Below are positions 19,519 through 30,619 of a stretch of 64,000 bases of DNA, one piece after another. The position numbers and the translations under genes were made by a program. Origin of the DNA: Metellina segmentata (lineage: Eukaryota > Arthropoda > Arachnida > Araneae > Tetragnathidae); the NCBI GenBank assembly GCA_947359465.1, contig OX375877.1, positions 50,180,744 to 50,244,743 on the forward strand, written 5' to 3'. Position 1 is the first letter of the stretch; every line of letters starts with the position of its first letter. The notes under the pieces were generated by a model. It was given only the letters and a program-made list of their open reading frames with translations. It was not told the DNA's origin and searched no databases.

Positions 19519-19842
19519 GCCGACCAACCGGTATAGTGGTTAAGGTGTTAGCCTCTAGATCGGAAGGTTCCTGGTTCGAATCCGGGTCCGGGCATGGATG
19601 TTTGTAAGCGTATGGTGTAGAGGCGGCTGGTGCACCTTAAATCTGTCGTGGCCGAAAGTCCTCACGTTGGGTTGGCGTGGATGTTTGGAGAGAGGGGTGG
19701 CAGCTCAGGTGTTGCTTCGTCATCTGACCGTGGTTCAAAATTATGAGGTGTTATCCTCGGATATTTCTCTTAAGGGACTGATCCCGGACCGTCGTCAATA
19801 GCCCGTTGTGTTGCTCTAGTACGACGTTAAACTAAAAATTAC
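19519..19842 (+). mobile_element. Full-length main SINE inside the old SINE
   Basis: TSD CGAGGACATCACC at 19506-19518 and 19843-19855. Opposite orientation to its host SINE. Confidence 0.95.
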
Positions 19843-20472
19843 CGAGGACATCACCACGTAATTTTGAAAAACAGTCAGATGACGAGGCAACACCTGAGTT
19901 GGCAGCCCACTCTCCAAACTTCCACAACAACCCAACGTGAGGACTTTCAGCCACGACATATTTAAAGTGTACCAGCGGCCTCTACACCATGCGCTTATAA
20001 ATATCCATGCACCGACCCGGATTCGAACCAGGAACCTATTAATCTAGAAGTTAACACCTTAACCACCAGACTGGTTGGTCGGCGGCAATATTTTGAAAAC
20101 ACGGTATCTCGTCATTAGCAAATTTCAAAGGCAGATTCTGTACAAGACTCATTTTAACATTTAATAAATTCACAAGGACTTTTCAATAAACTTCCTTTCA
20201 GATTTATAGCTTCCTGTGTGTTTTCTTCCATCACATTAAAAGCTTTCTTTGTGTGTATGTCCATAATTTGGCAATGACTCTTTTGTGTTTGTCTCTTGCA
20301 CGACGAAACTCACACAAATCACCAAAAATGGTTAACTTTCTCCGAATTTCATGGTACATTGTTATGTTACCTAAAAGCTTTCCTTTTAGATTGATAAAAA
20401 TTGACAGGTAAAACCCATAATATCATAATTGAATCGAAACATATTTAATGGAATATTATGTGAACAAATTGA

Positions 20473-20802
20473 TGGTAATGATAATTTTAGTTAACGTCGT
20501 ACTTGAGCAACACAACGGGCTATTGACGACAGTCCGGGATCAGTCCCTTAAGGGAAAGATCCGAGGACAACGCCTCGTAATTTTGAACCACGGTCAGATG
20601 ACGAAGCAACACCTGAGCTGGCACCCCCACTCTCCAAACTTCCACGCCAACCCAACTTGAGGACTTTCGCCCACGACAGATTTAAGGTACACCAGCCGCC
20701 TCTACACCATACGTTTACGAACATCCATGCCCGAACTTGGATTCGAACCAGGAACCTTCCGATCCAGAGGCTAACACCATAACCACATACCGGTTGGTCG
20801 GC
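20473..20802 (-). mobile_element. Full-length main SINE
   Basis: TSD AACAAATTGA at 20463-20472 and 20806-20815. Empty site in segment A near 6450-6465. One base is lost in the A-box region (CCACATACCGG on + strand). Confidence 0.9.
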
Positions 20803-21584
20803 ATAAACAAATTGAAAGAAATGAATGTTTAGTATACATCAGCAATATGTTGTGACGTCGTGAGAAACGTTGTTGTGCTTGACCTATTGGAAGGGTCACT
20901 GGAAGAACAAGTGCCTCTACTCCATTGGGTCATCGGAATGCCGAATATATTCCGACTGGTCATTTTTTTGCGACAGCTCCTATTCTTTCGCCACGCGGCT
21001 TACAACGACTTGAGAAGAACTGTTGATATTCGTACAGATGATATCTGATTGGTTTTTGACTTTTACCGTTGGGTCATTTTTAAACTGCGGAAGAGACATT
21101 GGAGACGACGGTTAAAGACACGAGAGAGAGAGTGAGAGTGCGAGCAAGAAGAAGCGGGTGAGTCTGTTCACAGCGCTGGCCTGTGATATTCGTACTTTTA
21201 TGTATTGGTGTAGTGAGTGATTGGTGTGTGATGATGTAAATATTGTATGTTTTCTTAATATTCTTGTAATAATTAGAACGTAAATATATCAGCTGTTGGT
21301 TGTCTTCTCCTTGTGTTCGATTCGTGCTGTTTTCACGTTACCGTTTTGGAGCGACGTCACGACAATGTAATACAGAAGATAAGAAAATACTATATGTAAA
21401 TATATGTATCATAAAGGTTTAGATTCTAGGCAAACTTTGTAACAAATAAAGTGTGGGTTAAAATTGAATGACTAAACGAAATTTTGGCATTTTTCAAGTA
21501 CTTTTAATAATTTTCTGGGATAGAGAAACTCTTGTGGAGGAATGGATAGTTACAACTGAGGGTTTCAGCAAGATGGTGTAACTT

Positions 21585-21854
21585 ATGCATATTTGCGTAC
21601 TCTTCCAGGGAAGCAAAAATCTGGACCAATACCTCCTGTTGAGTAAAGTCAGGTGTCTGAATAGTAGAGCACTGCTGCTGCCACCCTTGTGTTCACCCCT
21701 TTCCCCTTTTTCTGTAAATATGACAAAATTACTGCGGACAGCATTCGTAGTTTCAGAAGGCCGGATGTCTATAAGGACTCAACTTTATCCAGCTGGTTCA
21801 TTTTGGGAGCCGTTTAGGTTGCAGAATATCAAATATTTTATATTGAAAATCTAA
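21585..21854 (+). CDS. Possible exon or relic frame, 89 codons, unknown
   Basis: Paralogue of 7208-7483. Shared: MHICxLFQGS, LDQYxLLSxVRC, SVNMxKLLxT and IKYFxLKI. A possible 3' splice site ACTCTTCCAG|GG lies at 21600-21610. Whether it is coding is open: the middle third is shifted relative to the paralogue. Confidence 0.25.
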   Translation: MHICVLFQGSKNLDQYLLLSKVRCLNSRALLLPPLCSPLSPFSVNMTKLLRTAFVVSEGRMSIRTQLYPAGSFWEPFRLQNIKYFILKI

Positions 21855-21919
21855 TGAAAACATTCTGTACCCCAAAACAACTCTCGACTTTTTGAGCTTG
21901 TTGAATCGACATTAAAATC

Positions 21920-22260
21920 ACGATGGCGTGGTGTGGAAGTTTATTGAGTGGGGTACCAGTTGCGGTAGGTCTTGCAAAAAATGGCATGACAGGAAATATT
22001 GTAATATTCGATACTGCGGTATTCATCACACAAGATATTTTTAGATAACGTTTGTTATCGAATGTTCTCATACGGATGTAGTATCTGATTTTTAAGTCGT
22101 ATAATCATTTCAACTCAGTGCCTGCCTACCCGTTGGTCTGATGTTGAAATTGGAGAGTGAAGATCCAGTTCATGTGTTGACCCCGTTGTCTTACCTTGGT
22201 TTAAAATTTCGAGATGTCCGCTTACTCCCACTTTGTATAGAAGAAAACTTTAAAATGACA
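21920..22260 (+). mobile_element. Decayed SINE fragments
   Basis: GGCGTGGTGTGGAAGTTTAT at 21923 and a weaker body match at 22130-22225 (TTGAAATTGGAGAGTGAAG, TTCATGTGTTGACC, TGGTTTAAAATTTCGAGA). Old. Confidence 0.4.
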
Positions 22261-24800
22261 GGCACCCGTCAAGAGAGAACTACATTTTAAAATTCATAAT
22301 TACAAAAAGTAGGAAGTTAAAACCCCAAATTGAAAACTGATCTGCAATGAATCATTTCGAGATAATTAAATGCCATATTTTCTTGTCCCGTCTAGAAAGA
22401 TGTTGATAGATCAACCATTTAAAACTGATTTCGGTCTTTGCTTAATCCTCAGTTTGTATTTTTATTTTAAATTTGATGTGTGGCTTAGATACAATGATTT
22501 TTTAAAACGTTCTATTAAAGGCTCCGTATATATCTACAAGCAGGGTGAAATGCATAAAATCTATAATTAGTGCTTTATGTTACCCAAACGTTTTACAGGA
22601 GTGTAATTTTTTGAGACCCAAAACGCTTGGAAGAAATTATGTATCATTATAATGTACTCCCACCTATAAGCCTTTTGCAGCAAAAAATTGATGTAAGTAA
22701 AATAATTAGTTTTGGGTTGTATTCAGTTTTTATTTTTAAATTTAATTATTGTTTCTGATTTAAAACTAATGGTTATAAATGTGTTTTAAGAGTTAGCGGC
22801 AGTTAATTTTTAAAAATTTTTATTTTATGCGGTTTTGACGCATGTTTTAAAATAACTGCACGTATCTAATTATAAGGCTTACTAAAATATTTTTTTATCC
22901 AAAGAAATATTTCGTATGTCTTTCGTGATATGTAGATGACATCTTTCGGACACTGAAATTACTGAAAGTCCATTATAAGAAACTTAAGTTACAACAAGAT
23001 ATATCCCTAAGTTTATATCGGTGACTTTTGCAGCAAAAAAAATGATGCGTAAAGGTAATATGTATTGATTTAAGAGGCGATATTTCAGAATTCCGTATAA
23101 AAAGAATTATACCCTACATTTAAAAATTGTTGTGATTAAAGACGTTCTTTAAAAATATTTTAACTATCTAGACCATAGGTTTTCAAAATGGAGCTCGTAA
23201 AAAGTTATCAATGGTCAGCAAAGACACTCACTATCTCACTGGCCAAAATAAAGCAAACAAGAAAAAATTAAATGGTATATTATTTTCTCCTATTCTTTTA
23301 TGTCTTAAAATTGACTGTGAAAAATATTCATAATACGGGGTGATTTATCTAAGCGTATACAAAGTTCTGGAAGGGCTACGTTGCTTCAAATGCAGTGTCG
23401 GAAAAGTCATCTTCATGTACTAGTGTACAGAGAGAACGAGAAGTGAGCGGCGCGTTAAGAGAACAACATTTATGTGGAGTACTAAGTAGTCATGTTGCTG
23501 TTCTTTGAAATTTGGATTGTCCGATTTGACCTCGTGTCGCCTGGTTTGGCGACAAAAAATCTTTTGACTGCATAGGTGTGTAAATGCAAATTTTTATAGA
23601 GTAACAACAAAAGTGATGGAATCGCCGAAGTATACTACGCCGTACTGACCAATCAAATGATGAATTTATGAATGGGTGTCTTCTGATGTCTAAGGATCAT
23701 GTTATTACTAGTTTTGGTTTAATGTTCCTTCGCACAAAAACAGTTTACCATTACCCAATCTACTTTTTATATCTCCCTGTTTGATATGACTCCACTCATC
23801 TGAAAACCTTTTTCTGGGAACATAGAATATCTTGTTTAAAGATGGAACAAATTAGATTAAAGGCAATTGAACCGTGTAGAAAAATGATGTCATTCTTTTA
23901 TTGAAATTAAGTTCGCCCTATTACTTATATTTTGCTAACGTATCTATCACAGAAATTGTAATTATTTATCTAACGTCAAATGACAATACAATTGATGTAT
24001 TAACAATATAAAATAATATATATATAACAAAGAAAACCGCACATAAAAAACGAAAGTGTTAAGAAACGTAAAGACACATGTAGCGTTATATGTAATGTCA
24101 AAATGGGGATGCGATTCAATTGGAGCGGGCGTTCAGAAGATAATTGTGGTAACATTAGTAAGATGTACAGTTTTTCCATACGCTTCATAGGAAATAAGAA
24201 TTATCGACATATGAAATTCACGATATGCTGCTTTTTTATACTTTTGATCAATTTTAATTCAATTGAAATATGGCGTATGCATTTTGATGCTTAGATTCAT
24301 TATAAATATTATAATATTCAATCATTCTGTGAAATGAGAGATACGACACTGCCATAAATATACAAAAGCAATTAAGAAACATTAGCTCAGAAGGTCATGT
24401 GAGGGTATGTCAGCATTAAATAAATTATGTGTTTAATTTTACGCTGCTTTATATAAAATTATAATTTGAAATGGTATCCTTTGTGTGTGTGTCCTAATTA
24501 TTTAAGTGAAACCATCCCATTGTACTAGATGAAATTTTACTGAATTATACCAACCTTTTACAAACCTTAACACATTTTACAACATTTGCATTAATCTGCA
24601 AAGTGTTAGGCAACATCACCAAATTTAGAAAATGTGACATCACTTATTAAATTCTGTATTTATTTACCTCGTACACACTCCCCTAAGATTACATTTATTT
24701 TTATAAAATATACCATACAAAATTGTCATAAAATGTAATCCAAAGAACTCAGCCATTACTTGATATAAAGTCATAGATATTATTTAAAGGAGCATTCTCT
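22260..24800. other. AT-rich stretch, nothing recognised
   Basis: No SINEs of the young type, no credible coding frame, no clear TIR pair. A (TA)n/(GT)n character at 24005-24025 and 24484-24495. A marked drop in repeat density compared with 1-21 kb. Confidence 0.55.
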
Positions 24801-24807
24801 GTTTAGC

Positions 24808-24930
24808 ATAACGGGCAAATACGACGGTTCAGGATCCATCCCAAAGTGAATGATCCAAGAACAACGCATCGTATTTTTGTTCCAGGGTCAGATGGCGAGA
24901 ACAACACCTGAGCTATCATCGTAAAGGGAA
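24808..24930 (-). mobile_element. Decayed SINE 3' half
   Basis: ACGGGCAAATACGACGGTTC, CATCCCAAAGTGAATGATCC, GGTCAGATGGCGAGAACAAC, ACCTGAGCT. Followed by a doubled 24-bp word GGAATTCGTAG(C/T)AATCACC at 24927-24970. Confidence 0.6.
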
Positions 24931-25039
24931 TTCGTAGCAATCACCAATTCGGAATTCGTAGTAATCACCGGAGATTAGCGAGTAGTGGTCACACCTGACA
25001 TTACGAATAGAACTGTCACGGGCAACGCTCTGCTGGTCA

Positions 25040-25312
25040 CGCAGTGGCTAGTAAATATTTTACTAGCCACTATGAAGCCTAGTAATATTTACCAGCCGGA
25101 TTTTAGTTTACCTAGTAATATTTACTAGCCGGCTTTTAGTTTACCTAGTAATATTTACTAGCCGGCCTTTAGTTTACCTAGTAATATTTACTAGCCGGCT
25201 TTTAGTTTACCTAGTAATATTTACTAGCCGGATTTTAGCTTACCTAGTAATATTCACTTGCCGGCTTCATAGTGGCTAGTAATATTTACTAGTCACTATG
25301 TGTGAAGCCAAC
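25040..25312. repeat. Palindromic element with 33-bp tandem array
   Basis: Six units of 33 bp from 25078 (25078, 25111, 25144, 25177, 25210, 25243), each with CTAGTAATATTTACTAG, itself almost a palindrome. The array is bounded by hairpins: AGTGGCTAGTAAA at 25043-25055 pairs with 25059-25071, and a near copy lies at 25271-25297; GAAGCC and GGCTTC flank them. So both the whole and each unit are fold-back structures. Confidence 0.9.
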
Positions 25313-25373
25313 TTACAACTATTTGTCGTGAAAAGATTGCGATAAATATATAATCAAACTGTACGGCACTATT

Positions 25374-25622
25374 ATGTTGTTGTTGTTGCTGCTTATCCTC
25401 TTTAAAAGATCTGATAGATGTCAGATCAACTCCAGTAGATTGTTGACCGCCAGAAAATCAATAACAATAAGGGGCACAGACGTCAAGTCCTCCTTGAAAA
25501 GTCCGACGCAACTCAGTATGTGCTCCGGAGAGACTGGATGGTCACAGCATTTTCTGCAAGTGGGATGGATCTTTCTGTCACGTTTAAAAGAAAGACACTT
25601 AAGGAGTCACTTTAAAGCCTAG
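25374..25622 (+). other. 82-codon open frame of unknown status
   Basis: Starts MLLLLLLILFKRSDRCQ from a TTGTTG repeat; the leucine run reflects simple sequence. No paralogue, domain or splice context. Probably not a gene. Confidence 0.1.
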
Positions 25623-25869
25623 CTAGTGCAGTCTGAGAGCCACGACGGCACTATTATAAAATACATAAGTGGTAAAATGCAAAAATATTGAATGTTTCCG
25701 TTAACTACTGAAACTATAAACGCGTTTTTCTCGTATGAACTTTTTCCCGAGTGGTTGGCATATCTATAAAACTATTGAACGCATCAATGTTGCACATTAT
25801 TTTGAGCTAACGTCTTTTCATTGTATTATGAACCAGAAATACTATATATTACGTTTTTATATTTCTACT

Positions 25870-26486
25870 AGTAGGCAACCATAGCGTTGCCCGTTTTTTT
25901 CTTGTCTTTACGGATACTGAAAACATAAGAAAAGTTACTGGAACATAAAGAAAAATTTTAGGAATGAGTTCCACCTCCCCGACATGTCAATGTAACAATT
26001 GAAAAATTATTTTGTTTAAAAAAATCGCATTTTAATTATCGATCTGATGTACAATTTTTCCTCAGATTTCACATCCGTTAACCTTTTTATTCAATTTTTA
26101 ACAATCGCGAAGGTAGAAAACCTCAAACAATCCTTGCCCATTGACAAAGTTAAAATCGCTAGCAACGAAGTTCTGTTAATCAGCAGCTTAAATCAAAACA
26201 CGTCATAACTTGTCCCAGTTCAAATGGTCAAAAAGCGCAATATCCTTTGATTTCTTCCATCGAGGAACTGTGACGTCAGCTCCGCGAGTGAAGAAACGAT
26301 GGGGGAAAAATAATAAATCAATTTTAAAATGGTTTGTATTATATTTTAAAATTCGGGCTTCGAGATGCATTCAGTCACTTTTAGGACTACATGTGTCCCA
26401 AATTTCAGGACTGTAAATGGTATACATTCGTCTACAGACACCAGACCCACCCATATACAAACACTTCCTTTTATAATAGTAGAGAT
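25870..26486 (+). repeat. Interspersed repeat sharing its 3' end with 1-470
   Basis: Begins near ACTAGTAGGCAACCATAGCG and ends in the same CTTCCTTTTATAATAGTAGAG as the copy at 441-469. Internal tract with AAAACCTCAAACAATCC. Length near 620 bp, non-coding; possible RTE-like or Helitron-like non-autonomous element. Confidence 0.55.
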
Positions 26487-26489
26487 AGG

Positions 26490-27240
26490 ATCACTGTTTT
26501 TTTTTTTTTTTAAATCAAAATTGAATATTTGGATTTGACGCAAAAAGTTACTGTTTCATAAAATACTTCTTAAAAATTGTCTTGGTTCATCAAACAATAG
26601 CTACACGTGTATCAAACAGATCGCAGTTGAATTGTTTTGCGAAAATATCCAAAGATTTCGAATTTTGTATGACCAACTTTTGATCGCATCCAATTTAATT
26701 ATAAACCGATTTCAAAAATAATAGTACCGTAAGAAAGAGTACATTCTGAGGTATACTGCGATATTTTAAAAATTAAAAAATAATAGTAATAAAATATAGA
26801 TACGGCAGTTTTAAAAAAAGTAACAAAAATGTCCTGATTTTTCCCGAATTTCAAAAAAATATTATCAAGAACCAAATTGAAATTTCAAAAAAAAACTCGA
26901 CGAGCTGCAAAAATTTACGTTGAGAGGTACTCTTTAAAAAAAACTCACGGCTGAAGACTGAAAATTTGTATGTGTTTTGCTCACTCGCGGAAGAAATTTC
27001 GCTTCTTCAATTTCGGCACTTAATAAACCCTAAACTAATAGCCGTATCGGAAAAAAATCTTAATAATTGTCCAGGGAATACGATGAAGAACAAAGCATGT
27101 TAATTTCGTTTTTTTCCAATCAGTACTTTCTCGGGAAATCGTTTAAGAATCGAGCTAAACAGCACAGTTTTCAATCCTGCGGCGGTAACTTTTTTTTAAT
27201 ATAGAGAGATTTCCCTCTGAATTGAGAAATAATACCAACC
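26490..27240 (-). repeat. Interspersed repeat related to 33.6-34.0 kb
   Basis: Its 27110-27225 part is the reverse complement of 33845-33945: shared words are ATCGAGCTAAACA, CACAGTTTTCAA, CCTGC-GGCGG and TTTTAATATAGAGAGATTT. The rest is AT-rich without features. Confidence 0.55.
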
Positions 27241-27474
27241 AGCGAACTAAAAGCTTCGAGTGGTGTCATCGTAGATGAGGGATAGTAGGTGTGATTCTTT
27301 ATGACAGTTATTTTTTTAAATTGTGAATACCTGCAATGATAACAAATGGATGTGCAAAGTTTGAAATTATTCGACTGGACAGGATTGTAAGTAAATAAAT
27401 CTCCTCCAAACAGTAATTTTATTGATAAGAGGGAATCACCATTTTAGTAATTAAAAGTTGGGAAACAATATTTA

Positions 27475-28778
27475 CGAGGGAAGTACCAGAAGTACCCGAC
27501 CTGACGTATAGATGTTGTTGTTTCAAAAGAATGACTGGTAGAACGTACCAACTGTATAAAGCTTAATTTTGAAGTTTGGAGACTCTATGTTGTTTAGTAT
27601 TTGTTTGGCAGTCATCAATAGTGAACGCTCTCAGTGCATTTGTAAACATGGAAAGAATTGGTCACCATTATGTGATACAATACTTTCATTTGAAAAGCCT
27701 CAGTCCAACCAATTTCAAAGCGGAGCTATATTTTGCTCTGGGGAAGCCTGTTTCTTCGTTTACAACAGTAAAACATTGGGTGTCCGAGTTTAAACGAGAC
27801 CGTACGAGCTGTCGAGACGAACATCGTAATGGTCGACCCATGAGTTGACCATTCCAGAAATGGTGTAGAAAATCCATAAAATAATATTGGATGACCGTCG
27901 ACTGAAAGTGCACGAGCTAGAAGATATAGTAGGAATTTCAAAAAGTGCTGTACATCGAATATTGACTGAAAATTTGGTCATGAGAAGACCGTGCGCAAGA
28001 TGGATGCCGCGATTACTCACAATGGAACAAAAACAGCATCGTAAGGATGTTTCAATCGAGTGTTTGGAGAAGTTTCACAGTCAGTAAAGCCGAGTTTTTG
28101 CGTCGATTCATAACCATGGATGAAACATGAGTCCATCACTTCACATCTGAGACGAAGGAATATCAAAACAATGGATTGAAGAGGAGGGGGGGGGAATCTA
28201 CTCCAAAGAAAGCAAAGACAGTTCCATCTGCAGGCAAAAGATCATGGCGTCAGTTTTTTTGGGATGCGAGTGGGATAATTTTCGTAGATTATCTTCAGAA
28301 AGGAAAAAACAATCAGCGGTGAGTATTGCGCGAACTTATTGCAGCGTTTGAATGATTAAATCAAGAAGAAAAAAAATGCCTCATTTAGCGAAAAAGAAAT
28401 TTTTGTTTCATCAAGACAGTGCACCAGTTCACACATCCGTTATCGCGAAGGCCAAAATCACTGAATAAAGTTCGAATGGCTTTCTCACGCACCCTATTCG
28501 CCAGATTGTGAGCCTCCTCAGATTATTTTCTGTTTCCAAACTTGAAAAAATGGCTCGGTGGTAAATGATTTGCCAACAATGAGGAGGTGGAGTCTGTAGT
28601 TGATGGCTATTTTGAGGAGATCGACGATTCTCACTATAAACAAGGGTATCGAAACTATCGAACATCGCTGGGGAAAATATGTTGAGCTAAAAGGAGACTA
28701 TGTAGAGAAATAAAGATATTTTACCCAAAATATTTTGCGTTTTCTTTGTTAGGTTGGGCACATTTGGGTCTACCCTAG
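27475..28778 (+). mobile_element. mariner transposon, dead
   Basis: TA at 27473-27474 and 28779-28780. Imperfect terminal inverted repeats: CGAGGGAAGTACCAGAAG at the left against CTAGGGTAGACCCAAATG at the right (reversed). Length about 1.3 kb, the usual size for mariner. Confidence 0.85.
27648..28713 (+). pseudogene. mariner (DD34D) transposase, frameshifted
   Basis: ATG at 27648 opens MERIGHHYVIQYFHLKSLSP, then WVSEFKRDRTSC and a stop after GRPMS. Later pieces are recognisable in other frames: VGISKSAVHRILTENL (27920s), QKQHRKDVSIECL, FITMDET then stop then VHHF (first catalytic Asp, with the Trp codon mutated to TGA), FHQDSAPVHT (second Asp) and PYSPD (third Asp), ending HRWGKYVELKGDYVEK. 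All three catalytic positions persist but several frameshifts and stops make it inactive. Confidence 0.88.
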
Positions 28779-28789
28779 TAACCTAGCAG

Positions 28790-29755
28790 TTTTGAGTGAA
28801 AAAACGACGCTTAAAAATTCATATTTCAAATAAACACAACAGCGACTCTTTTTAACAAAATGCTGTGTCCAACATCCTTAAAAGATTTAAATACTTTCCA
28901 ATATAATGCATATTTTTACAATTAAGCATAAAGATATCCATTCTAAATCACCTTGTGGAACTAGAAATCTAAAGAGAAAAACTATATATCCGGATTACTC
29001 ACAGATATAGTTTTGAACAAATTGGAGATTGGTACGAGTACGAGTATATTCCCTTTTGTGTGTCTAAATCACGTAAAAATCACTTCAAGCATTGTTTAAC
29101 ACATGTGTTTAGGGCATAAAATGCTTTTAAAAGGAAAGATAAATCAGTCAAGTCTTTTGAGTATATATTTCGGTGTATACTATCCTCCGCAAGGCATCAT
29201 GGGAGATCAATTTAAATTGCTATTCCACGCGGAAGATTTAAAGTGCCGTCATAAAGAGATGTCTCAACTGAAAATATCCATCCATATAGGATTCGGAGTT
29301 TGATCATGTTAAATAAGAAAACCATATGTTTACTCGAACAGCATTAATATATAAGGAATAAAGGCTTCGGTTGTATTTGAACATACGATGTGTGTGGACA
29401 GAAAATTATTTGCATTTCATAATGCTCGTTATAAGCAAAAGTGGTTTAATCTTATTGGACAAGTATATCCATACCACATCCAGTCATCATACCTTAATTT
29501 GTAATTCATTCTTCAAAATTTTTATTGGCAAAGTGCTGCAATCGTGTTCGTAAAACAAGTCAGGTTCAAACAAGTTAACGAATCAACAAACAAGGAAACA
29601 TGATGTTCGGTACACGTACAGGAAACACATTCTGATGTTGTGTGTGTGAAACACGGACTTTAATCGCCTATTTACCTTGACAGAGAAAAGCCTATAGTAG
29701 AGACATGATTTTAAACAAATAAATTAACGCTTTTAGAAATTTGCTGCTTTGGTTT
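28790..29755. other. AT-rich stretch, nothing recognised
   Basis: Short frames (60-66 codons near 29103 and 29371) show no domain or paralogue. No repeats found. Confidence 0.5.
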
Positions 29756-29765
29756 AATGACTTAA

Positions 29766-30613
29766 CCCTTAACTGCTGTGTCACAATCCGTCTCGCAACT
29801 AGTGTGGAGGGGTCTCTCAGAAATCACTCACTAAAGTGCGTCTAAAGTTGTTTAATATAGTAGATTAATGAAAGATTCTTTAGATAATTATTATTTATAC
29901 ATTTTAAATTTAGATAATTCAATTCTTAACATGACATACATTTTATATTACTATATAAGTTAAGTATATTCCATGTCTCTTCAGGCTCAGCTTTCGGACT
30001 TAATTTTGCAGGACGTTTCAACCCTGGAAACTATAAAACTATGTTATGTTTTAGTGTTCTAATGGCACGATTAGGTCTTCCCCCCCCCCTCCACGGGCAT
30101 TCCATTTGAAGTTATTTTTTCCGTAGAAATAGTATTCTTGTGGAGACGCACTTGAAATATCTTCATCTTCAGCTGCCTAAATTTCCTAATCCATTTCGTG
30201 TTCGCTTTCAATAATATTATCCGAAATTTCACTGTCCCAGTACTCTATTTCCGACCAATTATCAACAATATCCTGAACTTCTTTTTGTGTACAATACACA
30301 GGTGGTTTTTTAGTAAAGTTTGTAGCCATTTTGGGCTCTCTGATGAAATTCCCTACTCCAACTTAGACGATTCCATTCAACAAGAACGGTAACGCAAATG
30401 CTGTGAAGGGGTCTAAGAGACCACGCGGGAAATGCAACTAATGTAAAAGACGAAATAGTTGGGGCAGCCAAACCAGTATTTGAAATGTGGCTTCTGCTGG
30501 ACGTAGAAATTACTAAATAGGACAGGGACCAATATTCACTTTAAGGGGTGTCTTAAAAAACGACATGTCAAAAATGACTCGGGGTCTGTGAGTCCCATGA
30601 CAACAGTTAAAGG
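29766..30613 (-). mobile_element. piggyBac-like transposon, internally deleted
   Basis: TTAA at 29762-29765 and 30614-30617. Ends CCCTTAACTGCTGTGTC and, reversed, CCTTTAACTGTTGTCATG. Length 848 bp. Contains the transposase N-terminus only. Confidence 0.88.
29945..30329 (-). pseudogene. piggyBac transposase N-terminal region
   Basis: ATG at 30329; reads MATNFTKKPPVYCTQKEVQD, an acidic tract with two in-frame stops, then EYYFYGKNNFKWN, a frameshift at the poly-G run (30080-30089), then RTLKHNIVL, FPG(L)KRPAK and AEPEETW. The YGKNxxKW and HNIVxxxPGxK words are characteristic of a piggyBac/PGBD subgroup upstream of the catalytic core, which is missing. A different lineage from the element at 17741. 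Confidence 0.8.
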
Positions 30614-30619
30614 TTAAGG

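Larger units (their letters stand above)
17658..20083 (-). mobile_element. Old SINE split by a piggyBac element and more SINEs
   Basis: Tail part at 17658-17740 and body plus head at 19493-19518 and 19856-20083. TSD GGCAATATCGTG at 17646-17657 against GGCAATATTTTG at 20084-20095. Segment A shows the empty site at about 6047-6060. The split lies at the TTAA of the SINE's CCCTTAAGGG palindrome. Confidence 0.9.
15440..21880. repeat. Segment B, paralogous to 4680-7530
   Basis: Same order of unique blocks as segment A, extended by at least five later insertion events (15607, 17103, 17658, 20473 and those nested inside). After the insertions are discounted, the two segments have similar length. 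Confidence 0.85.

Noticed and set aside
1051..20660. Many frames of 60-75 codons with repeated wording, such as MFVSVWCRGGWCTLNLSWPK on one strand and MTKQHLSWHP on the other
   Set aside because: They lie inside SINE copies, on both strands, at fixed offsets from the head and tail. They reflect the SINE sequence, not a protein family.
25078..25266. 33-bp array as a CRISPR
   Set aside because: There are no variable spacers; the units are contiguous tandem repeats in a eukaryotic context.
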